Assembly (NCBI GenBank): GCA_965233675.1
Contig: OZ247498.1
Location: 372,001 to 436,000 of the forward strand
Direction of reading: 5' to 3'
Origin: SZUA-309 sp965233675
GTDB lineage: Bacteria > Pseudomonadota > Gammaproteobacteria > Pseudomonadales > Azotimanducaceae
DNA: 64,000 nucleotides
Position numbers and translations under genes: made by a program. The notes under the pieces were generated by a model. That model was not told where the DNA came from. It worked only from the letters and a program-made list of their open reading frames with translations, and searched no databases. This document shows positions 44,989-54,046 of this stretch, piece after piece; position 1 is the stretch's first letter; each line of letters opens with the position of its first letter.

Positions 44989-46110
44989 ATGAGCGATCAC
45001 ACAACCGGCAAGCAGCTGCAGTCCACCGTCCGCGGGGACGGCACGCTGAAGATTGCGCTGGAGACCGTGCCGACACCGGAACCTGAATCCGCCGAGGTGG
45101 TGGTCAGGGTCGAAGCTGCACCGATCAATCCGTCGGACCTGGGCCTGCTGTTCGGTGGCGCGGATATGACCACCGCCCGGATCGAGGACGGCGCCGTAGT
45201 GGCCGACATCCCGGAAGCCATGCTCAGAGCCATGGGTGCCCGACTGGATCAGGCGTTGCCGGTGGGCAACGAAGGCGCTGGCGTGGTGGTTGCGGCAGGG
45301 GATTCCGAGCTCGCGCAGTCGCTCATGGGTAAGACCGTGGCCATTCTCGGTGGCGCCATGTACAGCGAGTACCGGGTGATCAAGGCCAAGCAGTGTCTGG
45401 TGTTGCCCGAGGGGACCACGCCGGCAGAGGGCGCTTCCTGCTTCGTCAATCCGCTGACCGCGCTCGGGATGACGGAAACCATGCGACTGGAAGGCCACAC
45501 CGCGCTCGTGCATACCGCAGCGGCCTCGAATCTGGGGCAGATGCTGCAGAAAATCTGCCTGGCGGATGGCATCGATCTGGTCAACATCGTCCGCAAGCCG
45601 GAGCAGGAAAAGATACTCCGGGACATCGGCGCCAGGTACGTCTGTAACTCGAGCGAGCCGGACTTCATGGACAAGCTGGTGGACGCGCTGGCAGAAACCG
45701 GCGCCACCATCGCCTTCGATGCCACCGGCGGTGGCAAGCTGGCGAGCCAGATTCTCACGGCCATGGAAGCGGCGGCCAATCGCACCGCCGCCGAGTTCAG
45801 CCGCTATGGCTCCACCACCTACAAGCAGGTCTATATCTACGGCGGCCTGGACCGAAGCCCGACGGAGCTCACCCGCAGTTTCGGTATGGCCTGGGGGCTC
45901 GGCGGCTGGCTGCTCACGCCTTTCCTGCAGAAGATCGGTTTCGAGGAAGCCGAGAAGCTGCGGCAGCGGGTTGCCCGGGAAGTGAAGACGACGTTCGCTT
46001 CGAGCTATGTGGCGGAAGTCTCGCTGGAACAGGCACTGTCGCTGGAGTCCATTGCCGTTTACGGCAAGCAGGCCACCGGCGAAAAATACCTGGTGAATCC
46101 GAGTCTGTAG
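44989..46110 (+). CDS. Zinc-independent MDR alcohol dehydrogenase/quinone reductase-like protein
   Basis: A 373-residue medium-chain dehydrogenase/reductase. It has PVGNEGAGVVVAAG at the position where zinc enzymes have GHE, so catalytic zinc is probably absent. It also has the LEGHTALVHTAAASNLGQML cofactor loop and AFDATGGGKLASQIL. Such enzymes reduce quinones, enoyl thioesters or other activated alkenes using NADPH. The ribosome site GGAGAG precedes the ATG. It sits alone between the repeat-bearing promoter and the convergent serine hydrolase gene. Confidence 0.88.
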   Translation: MSDHTTGKQLQSTVRGDGTLKIALETVPTPEPESAEVVVRVEAAPINPSDLGLLFGGADMTTARIEDGAVVADIPEAMLRAMGARLDQALPVGNEGAGVVVAAGDSELAQSLMGKTVAILGGAMYSEYRVIKAKQCLVLPEGTTPAEGASCFVNPLTALGMTETMRLEGHTALVHTAAASNLGQMLQKICLADGIDLVNIVRKPEQEKILRDIGARYVCNSSEPDFMDKLVDALAETGATIAFDATGGGKLASQILTAMEAAANRTAAEFSRYGSTTYKQVYIYGGLDRSPTELTRSFGMAWGLGGWLLTPFLQKIGFEEAEKLRQRVAREVKTTFASSYVAEVSLEQALSLESIAVYGKQATGEKYLVNPSL

Positions 46111-46140
46111 CGACCGAAGCCGAACGCTCGGGGCCAGCCC

Positions 46141-47514
46141 CTAAATACGTCGGGACATCCGGACCCCGTTCATGATGAATGAAACGGGGTCTTCGTCCGG
46201 GTCGTTGAACAGTATCAGGCCCCGGTCCAGGGTGGGATCACCCGTGGCCAGACGCGCCGCATTTCTGTCCACCAACTTCAATCTGGATTTCGGCAGCTGG
46301 TCACCCAACCCGTTGGGGGTGATCTCCATGAACAGCTTGCCGCCCCGGGCGCTGATCTCGGTGATGCCGGAAATGTTCTGATATCGGCCCACGTACCTGT
46401 CAAGCGAATCGGTCATTCGCTCATTCAACCCCTCATCGATTGCCGGCGTTTGTGGCATCTCCACACCGGCGAGCCCTTTGAGCAGGGTGCCGTACAGCGA
46501 TTCGTACAGGCCGCCTGCGTCACCGCCGTTGGTCAGCAGCGCGATGGCCAGATCTTCTCCGGGAACCACCCGCAGAAACGAATACTGACCCACCGTGCCA
46601 CCGTCGTGGCCAATGATCTTCCGGCCGGACCAGCGCATGAGCATCCAGCCCAGGCCCCAGGCATTGAGACTACGGGTGAAGTTGCCCTTGAGGCGGAACT
46701 GCGGCTTCTGCATCTGACTGACGGAGCCGGCGGAGAGAATGCGTTCACCGGAAGCGGCTCGGCCCCTGTCGAGATGCATCACCGCAAACTTCAGCAGGTC
46801 TGCCGCAGACATCATCGGTGTGGCGCCGGCCGCCTTCTGCCCATGGGACAGCCAGGGCATGGGGCTGAGGCGGTGACCACCGGGCGCACGGCTGTCCGGC
46901 ACGTGGCCGATGGCAGCCCGATAGCGGAGGGTATCCTCCGGCAACGTCAGCGCATGGGTCATGCCCAGCGGCTGGAACAGGCGCTCGCGGATCACCGCAT
47001 CCCAGCTCTGACCGTTGACCACTTCTGTTATGCGGCCGAGCATGGCAAAGCCGAAGTTGTTGTAGGAAAGCCGCTCGCCGGGCGGAAACAGGCTCGGTAA
47101 CAGGGTGCCCATATCCTGTAAGCGGGCGATGCTGTCTTCGCCGCAGCCCGTGTCCATGAACAGGTCCCCTTCGATGCCGCTGGTATGGGAGAGGAACTGG
47201 CGCGGGGTGACGGTTCTCGACACGGATGCGTCGGCCACCCGGAACTTCGGGAGGTATTTTCGGACCGGCGTATCTAGATCCAGCAGGCCTTCGTCCACCA
47301 GTTGCATGATGAGCGTGGTCGTGAAGATCTTGGTGATGGAGCCGATCTGGAAAACGGCGTCGGGGGTGGCGGTGACGCGGGTATCCACATTCAGGACGCC
47401 GGCGGCCGTTTCGTAGAGTCGCCCACGGCGATGGATGGCGAGCGCCGCCCCCGGCACGTTGTGTTGCCGTATGCCTGCTTTCAGCAGTTTCGGCAGGTCC
47501 TTGAGTAAAGACAT
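46141..47514 (-). CDS. Serine hydrolase, beta-lactamase/class C family, copy 1
   Basis: A 457-residue protein with the nucleophile motif Ser59-x-x-Lys62 (GSITK) and the Tyr motif in SYNNFGFAMLG. It lacks an obvious signal peptide, so it may be cytoplasmic, like esterases of this family. A C-terminal extension of about 100 residues (from DRYVGRYQNISGIT) is a lipocalin-like beta domain common in these proteins. Natural substrates are usually esters or peptides, not antibiotics. Divergent from the peroxisomal-type SDR with a 47 bp gap. Confidence 0.85.
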   Translation of the reverse strand: MSLLKDLPKLLKAGIRQHNVPGAALAIHRRGRLYETAAGVLNVDTRVTATPDAVFQIGSITKIFTTTLIMQLVDEGLLDLDTPVRKYLPKFRVADASVSRTVTPRQFLSHTSGIEGDLFMDTGCGEDSIARLQDMGTLLPSLFPPGERLSYNNFGFAMLGRITEVVNGQSWDAVIRERLFQPLGMTHALTLPEDTLRYRAAIGHVPDSRAPGGHRLSPMPWLSHGQKAAGATPMMSAADLLKFAVMHLDRGRAASGERILSAGSVSQMQKPQFRLKGNFTRSLNAWGLGWMLMRWSGRKIIGHDGGTVGQYSFLRVVPGEDLAIALLTNGGDAGGLYESLYGTLLKGLAGVEMPQTPAIDEGLNERMTDSLDRYVGRYQNISGITEISARGGKLFMEITPNGLGDQLPKSRLKLVDRNAARLATGDPTLDRGLILFNDPDEDPVSFIMNGVRMSRRI

Positions 47515-47561
47515 GTACCCCCCTTATTGTTTGCGCACGAACATAGCAGAAGGGGGTAGGC

Positions 47562-48440
47562 ATGTCTGATTTCCAAAATTCCGATTTCAAAGACAAGGTG
47601 GTGGTGATCACAGGTGCCGGCGGCGGTCTGGGGCGTAGCCACGCGCTGGAGTTCGCCAAACGCGGGGCGAAAGTGGTGGTCAATGACCTGGGGGCTTCGG
47701 TGGATGGTACGGGCGCCAGCGACAGCGCCAAAGCGGTGGTGGCGGAAATCGAAGCGATGGGCGGGACTGCCATCGCCAATGGCGACTCCGTTGCGGATAA
47801 GGAAGGCGCCAAGCGCATCATTCAGGATGCGGTGGATGCTTTCGGGACCGTTCATATTCTTGTGAACAATGCGGGGATCCTGCGCGACCGAACGCTGAAG
47901 AAGATGGACATGGAAGATTTCGATCTGGTGATGCAGGTGCATATGAACGGCAGCGCCTATGTAACCAAGGCCGCATGGGATCTGATGTACGAGCAGCGTT
48001 ATGGCCGCATCGTGCTCACCAGTTCCGGTTCCGGCATTTACGGGAACTTCGGTCAGTCGAACTACGGTGCCGCAAAGATGGCCATGCTCGGCTTCATGAA
48101 CGTGCTGATTCTGGAAGGCCGTAATCGGAACATCCGGGTCAACTGTCTTGCACCGGGTGCGGCGACCCGGATGATCGCCAGCATTCCCGGCCGGGATATC
48201 GATCCGGATAATCCCGATCCGGAAAACCATCCCCGTCTGGTCAGCCCGGCGGTGCTGTTCATGTGTCAGGAGGATGCGCCGACCGGGGCGGTGATCAACG
48301 CCAGCCGGGGTAATTTCAGTCGGGCGCAGATTTTTGTGAACGAAGGGGTGCAGCTCGGGGTTGATGCGACCTACGAAGACCTGGCTGCGGTGGGCGAGCA
48401 GCTGATGGACATGGAGGGCGCCGCCCCACGGGAACGGTGA
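47562..48440 (+). CDS. SDR, hydroxyacyl-CoA dehydrogenase domain of multifunctional-enzyme-2 type
   Basis: A 292-residue SDR. It has the cofactor motif TGAGGGLGRSHALEFAKRGA, VVNDLG, NNAG, and the catalytic Tyr168 and Lys172 (YGAAKMA). The N-terminus, with the VNDLGASVDGTG insert, matches the (3R)-hydroxyacyl-CoA dehydrogenase part of peroxisomal multifunctional enzyme 2 and its bacterial relatives. It is a plausible beta-oxidation step for branched or ring-bearing acyl-CoAs. The following 478 bp contain no gene. Confidence 0.9.
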   Translation: MSDFQNSDFKDKVVVITGAGGGLGRSHALEFAKRGAKVVVNDLGASVDGTGASDSAKAVVAEIEAMGGTAIANGDSVADKEGAKRIIQDAVDAFGTVHILVNNAGILRDRTLKKMDMEDFDLVMQVHMNGSAYVTKAAWDLMYEQRYGRIVLTSSGSGIYGNFGQSNYGAAKMAMLGFMNVLILEGRNRNIRVNCLAPGAATRMIASIPGRDIDPDNPDPENHPRLVSPAVLFMCQEDAPTGAVINASRGNFSRAQIFVNEGVQLGVDATYEDLAAVGEQLMDMEGAAPRER

Positions 48441-48918
48441 TGTTGCAGTTCTGAAACATCCCGTCGAACGGGCGTCCAGTCCTCCGGTCCCGGCGATCAT
48501 CTGATCGCCGGGACCGGAACCATCTGATGCGTATTCGAACCCTTTCTGGTGCGAAATCAGGCGTCATTTCACCCGCGGCGCATCAATTCGGGGCGCTTCA
48601 GGGCCCGTTTTCTCCGAATTTTGTCTGACAATTCCTATCGATTGTCTGATCCGATCCTCGGATCGCCTCCCTGACGCCATTCGGCGTCTGTAACCGGGTT
48701 CGGAAAATCTCCCTAACCTGCTGAAACTGAAGGGATTAGGACAAGGTTTGGTACCTCCGGAAAGATATTTTCCTTATGTGAAAGATTGTTGACATAAAAA
48801 CTGGAGGAAATGTGGAGTTTTGGCGTAGAAACAAGATGCATTATGTTTCAGGGTCGTTACAATTCGCCGCCATGGGGCACCCGTGCCCTTCATAATGAAA
48901 CCAACAAAGGGATCACTC
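48441..48918. other. Gene-free region upstream of the TonB receptor
   Basis: 478 bp with no supported gene. It holds the 36 bp inverted repeat at 48483-48518, two copies of TTGTCTGA at about 48618 and 48637, and a short palindrome CGATCC-TC-GGATCG. An AT-richer stretch of about 100 bp with TTGACA at 48789-48794 could be a -35 box of the receptor promoter, but I see no good -10 at the right distance. Confidence 0.6.
48483..48518. repeat. 36 bp near-perfect palindrome
   Basis: Two 17-base arms, TCCGGTCCCGGCGATCA and its exact reverse complement, are separated by only TC. It is a very stable hairpin just after the SDR gene. No T-run follows, so it is not a classic rho-independent terminator. 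It may be a transcript-stabilising or attenuating hairpin or a REP-like element. Confidence 0.85.
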
Positions 48919-50196
48919 ATGACTAAGAAACTCCGTTTCTCAGCCACGATCAGCGCTCTTTTCGCCATGCTCGCCGCCCTCGTGCCGGCCAGCGTGTTTG
49001 CTGAAGAAGGTGCAGTTGTGGAAGAAATCGTGGTTACTGGTTCCCGATTGAAGCGTTCAGACCTCAACAGCATCAGCCCGATCACGGTGCTGAGCGAGGA
49101 AGAACTGAAAGCTTCCGGTAACCTCACCCTGGAAGATTTTCTCCAGGACATTCCCGCTGCAAGCGGTGGTGCCGACTACGGCTCCAGCGTGAACAACGGC
49201 AACCCCGGTCTGGCCACCGTGCAGCTGCGCGGTCTCGGTCCGAACCGGACCCTGGTGCTGCTGAATGGTCAGCGACCTGCTCAGGCAGGCCCCGATGGCA
49301 TCGTTGACCTGAACATGATTCCCACCGCGATCATCGAGCGTATCGACGTGCTGCGTGATGGCGCATCCACCGTTTATGGCTCAGACGCCATCGCCGGTGT
49401 GGTCAACATCATCACCAAGAAAGACTTCGAAGGTTTTCAGCTCGACGTGGACGGCCAGATCACCGGAGAAGGCGATGGTGAGCAGTACGGCCTGTCCGGC
49501 ACCTGGGGCAGCAACTTCGAACGCGGCAACATCGTGCTGAGCGCTCAGTACACGCGTCGCGACACCATCTGGCAGAAGGATCGTTCCTTCTCTGAATGTC
49601 CCTACACCGACGGTTCGACGAGCGATACCGTCTGTTCCGGTAGCGGCACCACCACGCCTGCCCAGATCGTGGCGCAGGATGCCAGCTGGGTTGTCGATCA
49701 GGGCACGGGCGCAGTTCGGGCTTTCGACAGCAATGCCGATGCCTACAACTTTGCAGAAGCCAGCTACATGGTGACGCCGCAGAAAGTATGGAGCCTCTAT
49801 GGTTCCGGTAACTACATGCTGGTGGAAGACTCCGACTTCACGACGGTTGATGCCTACATCGAAGGTGGCTTCACCAACCGTGAGTCCGAGCAGCTGCTGG
49901 CCGCTGTGGGTACCTTCTGGTCGCCCAACGTACCGGCTGACAACCCGCTGAACCCGTTTGGTGATGACCTCTGTGCCACCAATCCGAACTGTGTAGCGCC
50001 GACTGATGTGAACATTGCCCGCCGTCTCGCAGAGACCGGTGGCCGTGACTTCCTTCAGGACGCAAGCTCCTGGCGTTTCGTTGCCGGTCTGCGTGGTGAT
50101 TTCACCAACGGCTGGTCCTGGGACGTGGCGTACAACTACGCGGACTGGACCGACTCCCAGCGTGATGGTGGTCGTGCCGTACAACCGCGCATTTAA
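48919..50196 (+). CDS. TonB-dependent receptor, N-terminal part (disrupted gene)
   Basis: Residues 1-425 of an outer-membrane receptor. A signal peptide (ATISALFAMLAALVPASVFA) precedes a TonB-box-like EEIVVTGSR and a complete plug domain (PITVLSEEELKASGN, QLRGLGPNRTLVLLNGQ, IERIDVLRDGASTVYGSDAIAGVVNIIT). The first barrel strands follow. The ATG at 48919 has AAGGGA 6 bp upstream. The frame ends at TAA 50194-50196. The same frame reopens at 50200 and continues the same protein, so this is one gene interrupted by a local frameshift, not two genes. No ligand is evident. Confidence 0.85.
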   Translation: MTKKLRFSATISALFAMLAALVPASVFAEEGAVVEEIVVTGSRLKRSDLNSISPITVLSEEELKASGNLTLEDFLQDIPAASGGADYGSSVNNGNPGLATVQLRGLGPNRTLVLLNGQRPAQAGPDGIVDLNMIPTAIIERIDVLRDGASTVYGSDAIAGVVNIITKKDFEGFQLDVDGQITGEGDGEQYGLSGTWGSNFERGNIVLSAQYTRRDTIWQKDRSFSECPYTDGSTSDTVCSGSGTTTPAQIVAQDASWVVDQGTGAVRAFDSNADAYNFAEASYMVTPQKVWSLYGSGNYMLVEDSDFTTVDAYIEGGFTNRESEQLLAAVGTFWSPNVPADNPLNPFGDDLCATNPNCVAPTDVNIARRLAETGGRDFLQDASSWRFVAGLRGDFTNGWSWDVAYNYADWTDSQRDGGRAVQPRI

Positions 50197-51732
50197 GCCA
50201 TGCTGGATCCGGACCTCTGTGCAGCCGATCCTCTGTGTGACCCGACTCAAGGTGGCGTAGGACTCTGGGACGCGTTCAACCGCGATACCCTGACAGCTGC
50301 ACAACAGGCCTACGGCACGGTTTCGGTGAACACCATCGAACGGTCCCGTCTGCGTGACTTCCAGATCAACTTCACCGGCGATTTCCTCGGTGCATTTGAA
50401 ACCCCTGGTGGCGAATGGTCCTGGGCAGCCGGTTACGAGCGTCGCTCTGAAAAAGCACAGTCTCTGCCTGATGGCGGTTCTGCGCTGGGTGCCGTGTACT
50501 CCACTCCGGGTAACGTGACCGAAGGTTCCTATAAGGTTGACGAGTTCTATGGCGAACTGGCCATGCCGCTGCTGGCGGACATGCCGCTCGCTCATGCGCT
50601 GACGGCAGAAGTTTCCTTCCGCTGGTCGGACTACGACTTCGTCTCCGACGACAGCACCAACTGGAAATTTGCTCTGGAATGGGCACCGATCCAGGATCTG
50701 CGTCTTCGCTACACCTACTCTGACGGCTTCCGGGCGCCGAACCTCTCTGAGCGGTTCCTGGGTCAGCAGCAGACGGCGGCGAGCTACAGTGATCCCTGTA
50801 ACAACTGGGATACGATCGGTAACGCGACGATCCAGGCCAACTGTGGCCCGGCTGGCGACAACCTGCCGGCTGGCTTCCAGGCCAACGCACCGCAGGCAAC
50901 CACCATTGAAGGCGGCAACCCGGATCTCGAGCCGGAAACGTCCGAGTCCAACACCTTCGGTGTAGTCTGGACCCCGTCGTTCCTGACGGGTCTTTCCATT
51001 ACCGCTGACTGGTACAACATCAAGATCGACAACGCGGTGGGCACGGCCGGTACCGGTAACGTGATCACCCGCTGTTACAACAGCGCCAACTTCAGCGATC
51101 CGCTGTGTTCGCTGCTGCTGGGCCCGACGTTCGTTGGTGAAGGCGCCAGCAACCTGGCACCCGATCGCCGTAACGCGATCAACCAGGTAACGGGTGTTGC
51201 GCTGACCAACCAGAACCTGTCCTCGTTCGAAACGGCTGGTCTCGACTTCACCGTCGATTACAGCTTCGACACGGGTATCGGTAACTGGCTGCTTCGTGCC
51301 ACCGGCTCCTACATCGACAAGTACGACTACCTGCCCTTTGAAGGCGGTCAGGAAGAGCAGCTTGCCGGTAAGTTCGGAATCGATCCGTACAACAAGAACG
51401 CCATCACCGCATTCCCGGAACTCGCTATGAACCTCAGCGCGACCTGGACCCGGGATTCCTGGGGCGGCACGGTGATGTTCAAGTGGTTCGATGAGACCGA
51501 GGATGGATTCGACGGTTCCAGCTGTGGCAACGTCTGTGTTGCCAAGGATCGTGTCTATGTGGACGCGCAGGGCTTCTACACCTGGGGCAACCATCGGTTC
51601 GTTCTGGGTGCACGGAATCTCACCAACGAGAAGCCGCCTTACGTGACGAACTACGACGACATGAATACGTTGCACTACTCCTACGATACGGCTGGCCAGT
51701 ACTGGTACGCCCGCTGGCAGATGAATCTGTAA
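50197..51732 (+). pseudogene. TonB-dependent receptor, C-terminal part (disrupted gene)
   Basis: The frame resumes just after the stop at 50194-50196; 50200 is the first ATG. Its 510 residues hold the rest of the beta barrel: NFTGDFLGAFETPGGEWSW, YTYSDGFRAPNLSERF, GNPDLEPETSESNTFGVVW and a final strand ending YARWQMNL. The intact protein would be about 937 residues, normal for the family. Between 50170 and 50198 the +1 frame reads VVPYNRAFK, a sensible link. A 1-base insertion and a 1-base deletion about 25 bp apart therefore explain the break. It could be a real mutation or a sequencing/assembly error. Confidence 0.85.
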
Positions 51733-51760
51733 TCTGACCAGTCCCGTATGAGACCATTAA

Positions 51761-51790
51761 GGCCGCCGGAATCCCGGCGGCCTTTTTTTT
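51761..51790 (+). terminator. Rho-independent terminator after the TonB receptor
   Basis: GGCCGCCGG-AATC-CCGGCGGCC gives a 9 bp stem with a 4 nt loop, followed by eight T residues. It is a textbook terminator directly after the receptor gene and 13 bp before the next ORF. Confidence 0.95.
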
Positions 51791-51802
51791 GGAAGGAAAT
51801 TT

Positions 51803-52351
51803 TTGAGTATGTTGCGATTGTTTGTTCTGCTGGCCTGTCTGCTCTGGTCCCTGACGGGATTCGGTGCTGAACTGGCGGAGCAGATGCGAGCGTGTCTGGC
51901 CGAGCAGTCAGATGCAGCGCGGCTCGCCTGCTACGACGCTCTTGCGGCCGGGGTGGCAAGTCCGGAACCGGTGTCCGGGCCAACACCCGAACGGGTGACG
52001 CAGAGCCAGGTTGCCCCGGAAATACCTGCCTCGTCAGACAAACCAACCGCCGCAGTACCAGCGGACCAGGTTGCGGAGACAGTCTCACCGGCGGAAGCCT
52101 CGTTCGGACAGCCGGCGGAGAAAAAGACGCCGGACTCAATACTCGCTGAGATCAGCGAGATCGATAAAACCGCTTACGGCAAACTCGTGCTCTCACTCAC
52201 GAACGGCCAGATCTGGCGGCAGCTCGATTCGAAACGGACCACGCTGCGTCCCGGTGATGAAATACGGATCACCAGCGCCGTATCCGGCTCCTTTCTGCTC
52301 AGGAAAGCGACCGGCGGCACCAGCATCCGGGTGCGGCGAATCGATGACTGA
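51803..52351 (+). CDS. Small exported protein of unknown function
   Basis: 182 residues. A signal peptide (LRLFVLLACLLWSLTGFGA) is followed by a cysteine-bearing segment ELAEQMRACLAEQSDAARLACYDALA, similar to a motif in several VasI-like or cell-envelope proteins, a low-complexity Pro/Ala/Glu linker, and a C-terminal beta-rich part (GKLVLSLTNGQIWRQLDSKRTTLRPGDEIRI) recalling small OB- or SH3-like folds. TTG 51803 is 6 bp from GGAAGG, so I prefer it to ATG 51809. I cannot assign a function. It is the last gene before a 100 bp gap. Confidence 0.7.
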   Translation: MSMLRLFVLLACLLWSLTGFGAELAEQMRACLAEQSDAARLACYDALAAGVASPEPVSGPTPERVTQSQVAPEIPASSDKPTAAVPADQVAETVSPAEASFGQPAEKKTPDSILAEISEIDKTAYGKLVLSLTNGQIWRQLDSKRTTLRPGDEIRITSAVSGSFLLRKATGGTSIRVRRIDD

Positions 52352-52451
52352 ACCGATCGTCCTGAATTGATCAGATTCCTCTCCTCGCGCTGCCGCTCAT
52401 GATATAAATTCCCCCGGCCGCCTGTTGAAGGTCGGCGATCACTGTTGGGGT

Positions 52452-53909
52452 ATGGGCAGGGGGCCGGGAACGATCAGCGGGAACAGCAGCAGGAAAAACA
52501 GCGCTAAAAGCAGTAGCAGTCACACCACCGCTACGACCACCGGCCAGAAAAACAGCGACGTCAGCCGGTCCAGCATCTGGATTTACGGTTCCCTCGGGTT
52601 CCCCCTGGCATTGCTCGGCTATCCCCTCGGTATCTGGCTCCCCCGCGCCTACGACACCTATATCGGCATAGACACGGCCATGGTGGGTACCATCATCGTG
52701 GTGGCCGCCATTTTCGATGCCATCACCGACCCGGCCATGGGTTATGCCTCCGACTCTTTCCGGTCACGCTGGGGCCGGCGCCGGGCCTGGGTGCTGGTGG
52801 GTGCCCCCTTTCTCGCGCTGGCCCTCTACTTCCTGCTGAATCCGGAGAAGGGCAGTACGGTGATGTACCTGGGGGCCTGGTTCGTCTTCCTGCGCCTGGG
52901 GACCACGATGCTGGGTGTGCCTTATGCGGCCTGGGGGATGGAGCTGTCCGGTGAGTACAACACCCGTACCCGGATCCAGTCGGCCCGGGAGATTTTTGTG
53001 CTGCTGGGCCTCATTGGTGCTGCCGCCGTCCCGGCTCTGGTGGAATCTGTGTATGGGAACGCGGCAACCGCCGTTCAGGTGCTCAACGCCTATACCTGGC
53101 TGGCGGTGCCCCTGCTGCTGATCATCACCGTGCTCGTCGTCTGGCGGGTGCCTGAGCCACCACCGAGGGCGAATGAGGGTAAGGTCAAGTTCCTGCAGTC
53201 CCTCGGCCTGATGTATCGGAACAAGATCTATCTGCGGGTGATCACGATTGAGTTCCTGGTCGGCGGGGGTGAGGCATTCCGGAATGCCCTGTCTCTGTAT
53301 TTCATGCAGGACTACATCGGCGCGCCCCGGGCAGGCACCCTTTATCTCGTCTACTTCCTGTTCGGACTGGCTGCCATTCCGGTCTGGAATCTGCTGGCTC
53401 GACGCTATGGTAAACATCGCAGCCTGGCGGCCGCCATTGTGCTCGTGGGCGCGGTGAGTATTGCCATCTTCACCCTGGATTACGGACAGATCTGGCCGTT
53501 CTATGTGCTGTTCGCGATCAAAGGCTTCTGCTTCGGCTCCTTTGCCTATCTGCCCCGGGCCATGCTGGCGGATGTGATCGATCTGGATACGCTCAAGTCC
53601 GGCGACGCCCGTACCGGTGGCTATTACTCGATCTATGGCTTCATGACCAAGGTGGCTCAGTCCATCGGCGGAACGTCGCTGATCGCACTGGCAATCGTGG
53701 GCTACGACACCGCCATCGATGCGAGCAACGGTCCGACGGAACTTCTCTGGCTCGGCGTGCTCTACGCTATCGTGCCGACGGTATTGTTCTCGCTGGCCCT
53801 GTACCTGTGCTGGACCTGGCCGCTGACCGCGGATAAGCACGCGCAACTGCAGCGCCTGCTGGAGGTCAAGGAGGCGAAGCGCAATACGGGCACTGTCGGC
53901 GCAGCCTGA
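52452..53909 (+). CDS. GPH-type sugar/cation symporter (MelB-like MFS)
   Basis: About 485 residues with 12 predicted membrane segments. The family signatures are present: LGYPLGIWLPRAYDTYIG, the cytoplasmic motif AAIFDAITDPAMGYASDSFRSRWGRRRAW, and in the second half GSFAYLPRAMLADVIDLDT. Such proteins import sugars or glycosides with sodium or protons. The first 30 residues are a polar Ser/Lys/Thr-rich leader, and the true start is unclear. ATG 52452 is used here; TTG 52425 is an alternative and neither has a good ribosome site. The sugar is unknown. Confidence 0.85.
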   Translation: MGRGPGTISGNSSRKNSAKSSSSHTTATTTGQKNSDVSRSSIWIYGSLGFPLALLGYPLGIWLPRAYDTYIGIDTAMVGTIIVVAAIFDAITDPAMGYASDSFRSRWGRRRAWVLVGAPFLALALYFLLNPEKGSTVMYLGAWFVFLRLGTTMLGVPYAAWGMELSGEYNTRTRIQSAREIFVLLGLIGAAAVPALVESVYGNAATAVQVLNAYTWLAVPLLLIITVLVVWRVPEPPPRANEGKVKFLQSLGLMYRNKIYLRVITIEFLVGGGEAFRNALSLYFMQDYIGAPRAGTLYLVYFLFGLAAIPVWNLLARRYGKHRSLAAAIVLVGAVSIAIFTLDYGQIWPFYVLFAIKGFCFGSFAYLPRAMLADVIDLDTLKSGDARTGGYYSIYGFMTKVAQSIGGTSLIALAIVGYDTAIDASNGPTELLWLGVLYAIVPTVLFSLALYLCWTWPLTADKHAQLQRLLEVKEAKRNTGTVGAA

Positions 53910-54012
53910 GTTCTTTGCGCTCTGTCTCAGAGTGGCTGTTACAAACTAGACATTTTACCCGGAATCCCGAGCATCTATATGAAGTACAAGGATTTTTGGC
54001 CTTGGGCCTGTC

Positions 54013-54018
54013 TATAAT
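54013..54018 (+). promoter_or_regulatory. Consensus -10 box upstream of the AstE-like gene
   Basis: TATAAT at 54013-54018, preceded by a region of low GC (53930-54000), is a perfect sigma-70 -10 hexamer 28 bp before the ATG at 54047. The -35 region about 17 bp upstream is weak (GATTTT-like). This is the clearest single promoter in the window. Confidence 0.55.
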
Positions 54019-54046
54019 GACGTATTGGTACGCCTGAAACGGACGC

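Noticed and set aside
48789..48794. TTGACA as a full sigma-70 promoter for the TonB receptor
   Set aside because: No acceptable -10 box 16-18 bp downstream, so I list only the hexamer.
50194..50202. The TonB receptor stop as a second recoded codon
   Set aside because: It is TAA, not TGA, and does not sit at a redox residue. Local frameshifts explain it better.
49381..51675. A 764-residue open frame on the minus strand across the TonB receptor
   Set aside because: It has no recognisable domain and mirrors the receptor codons; it follows from high GC content at third positions.
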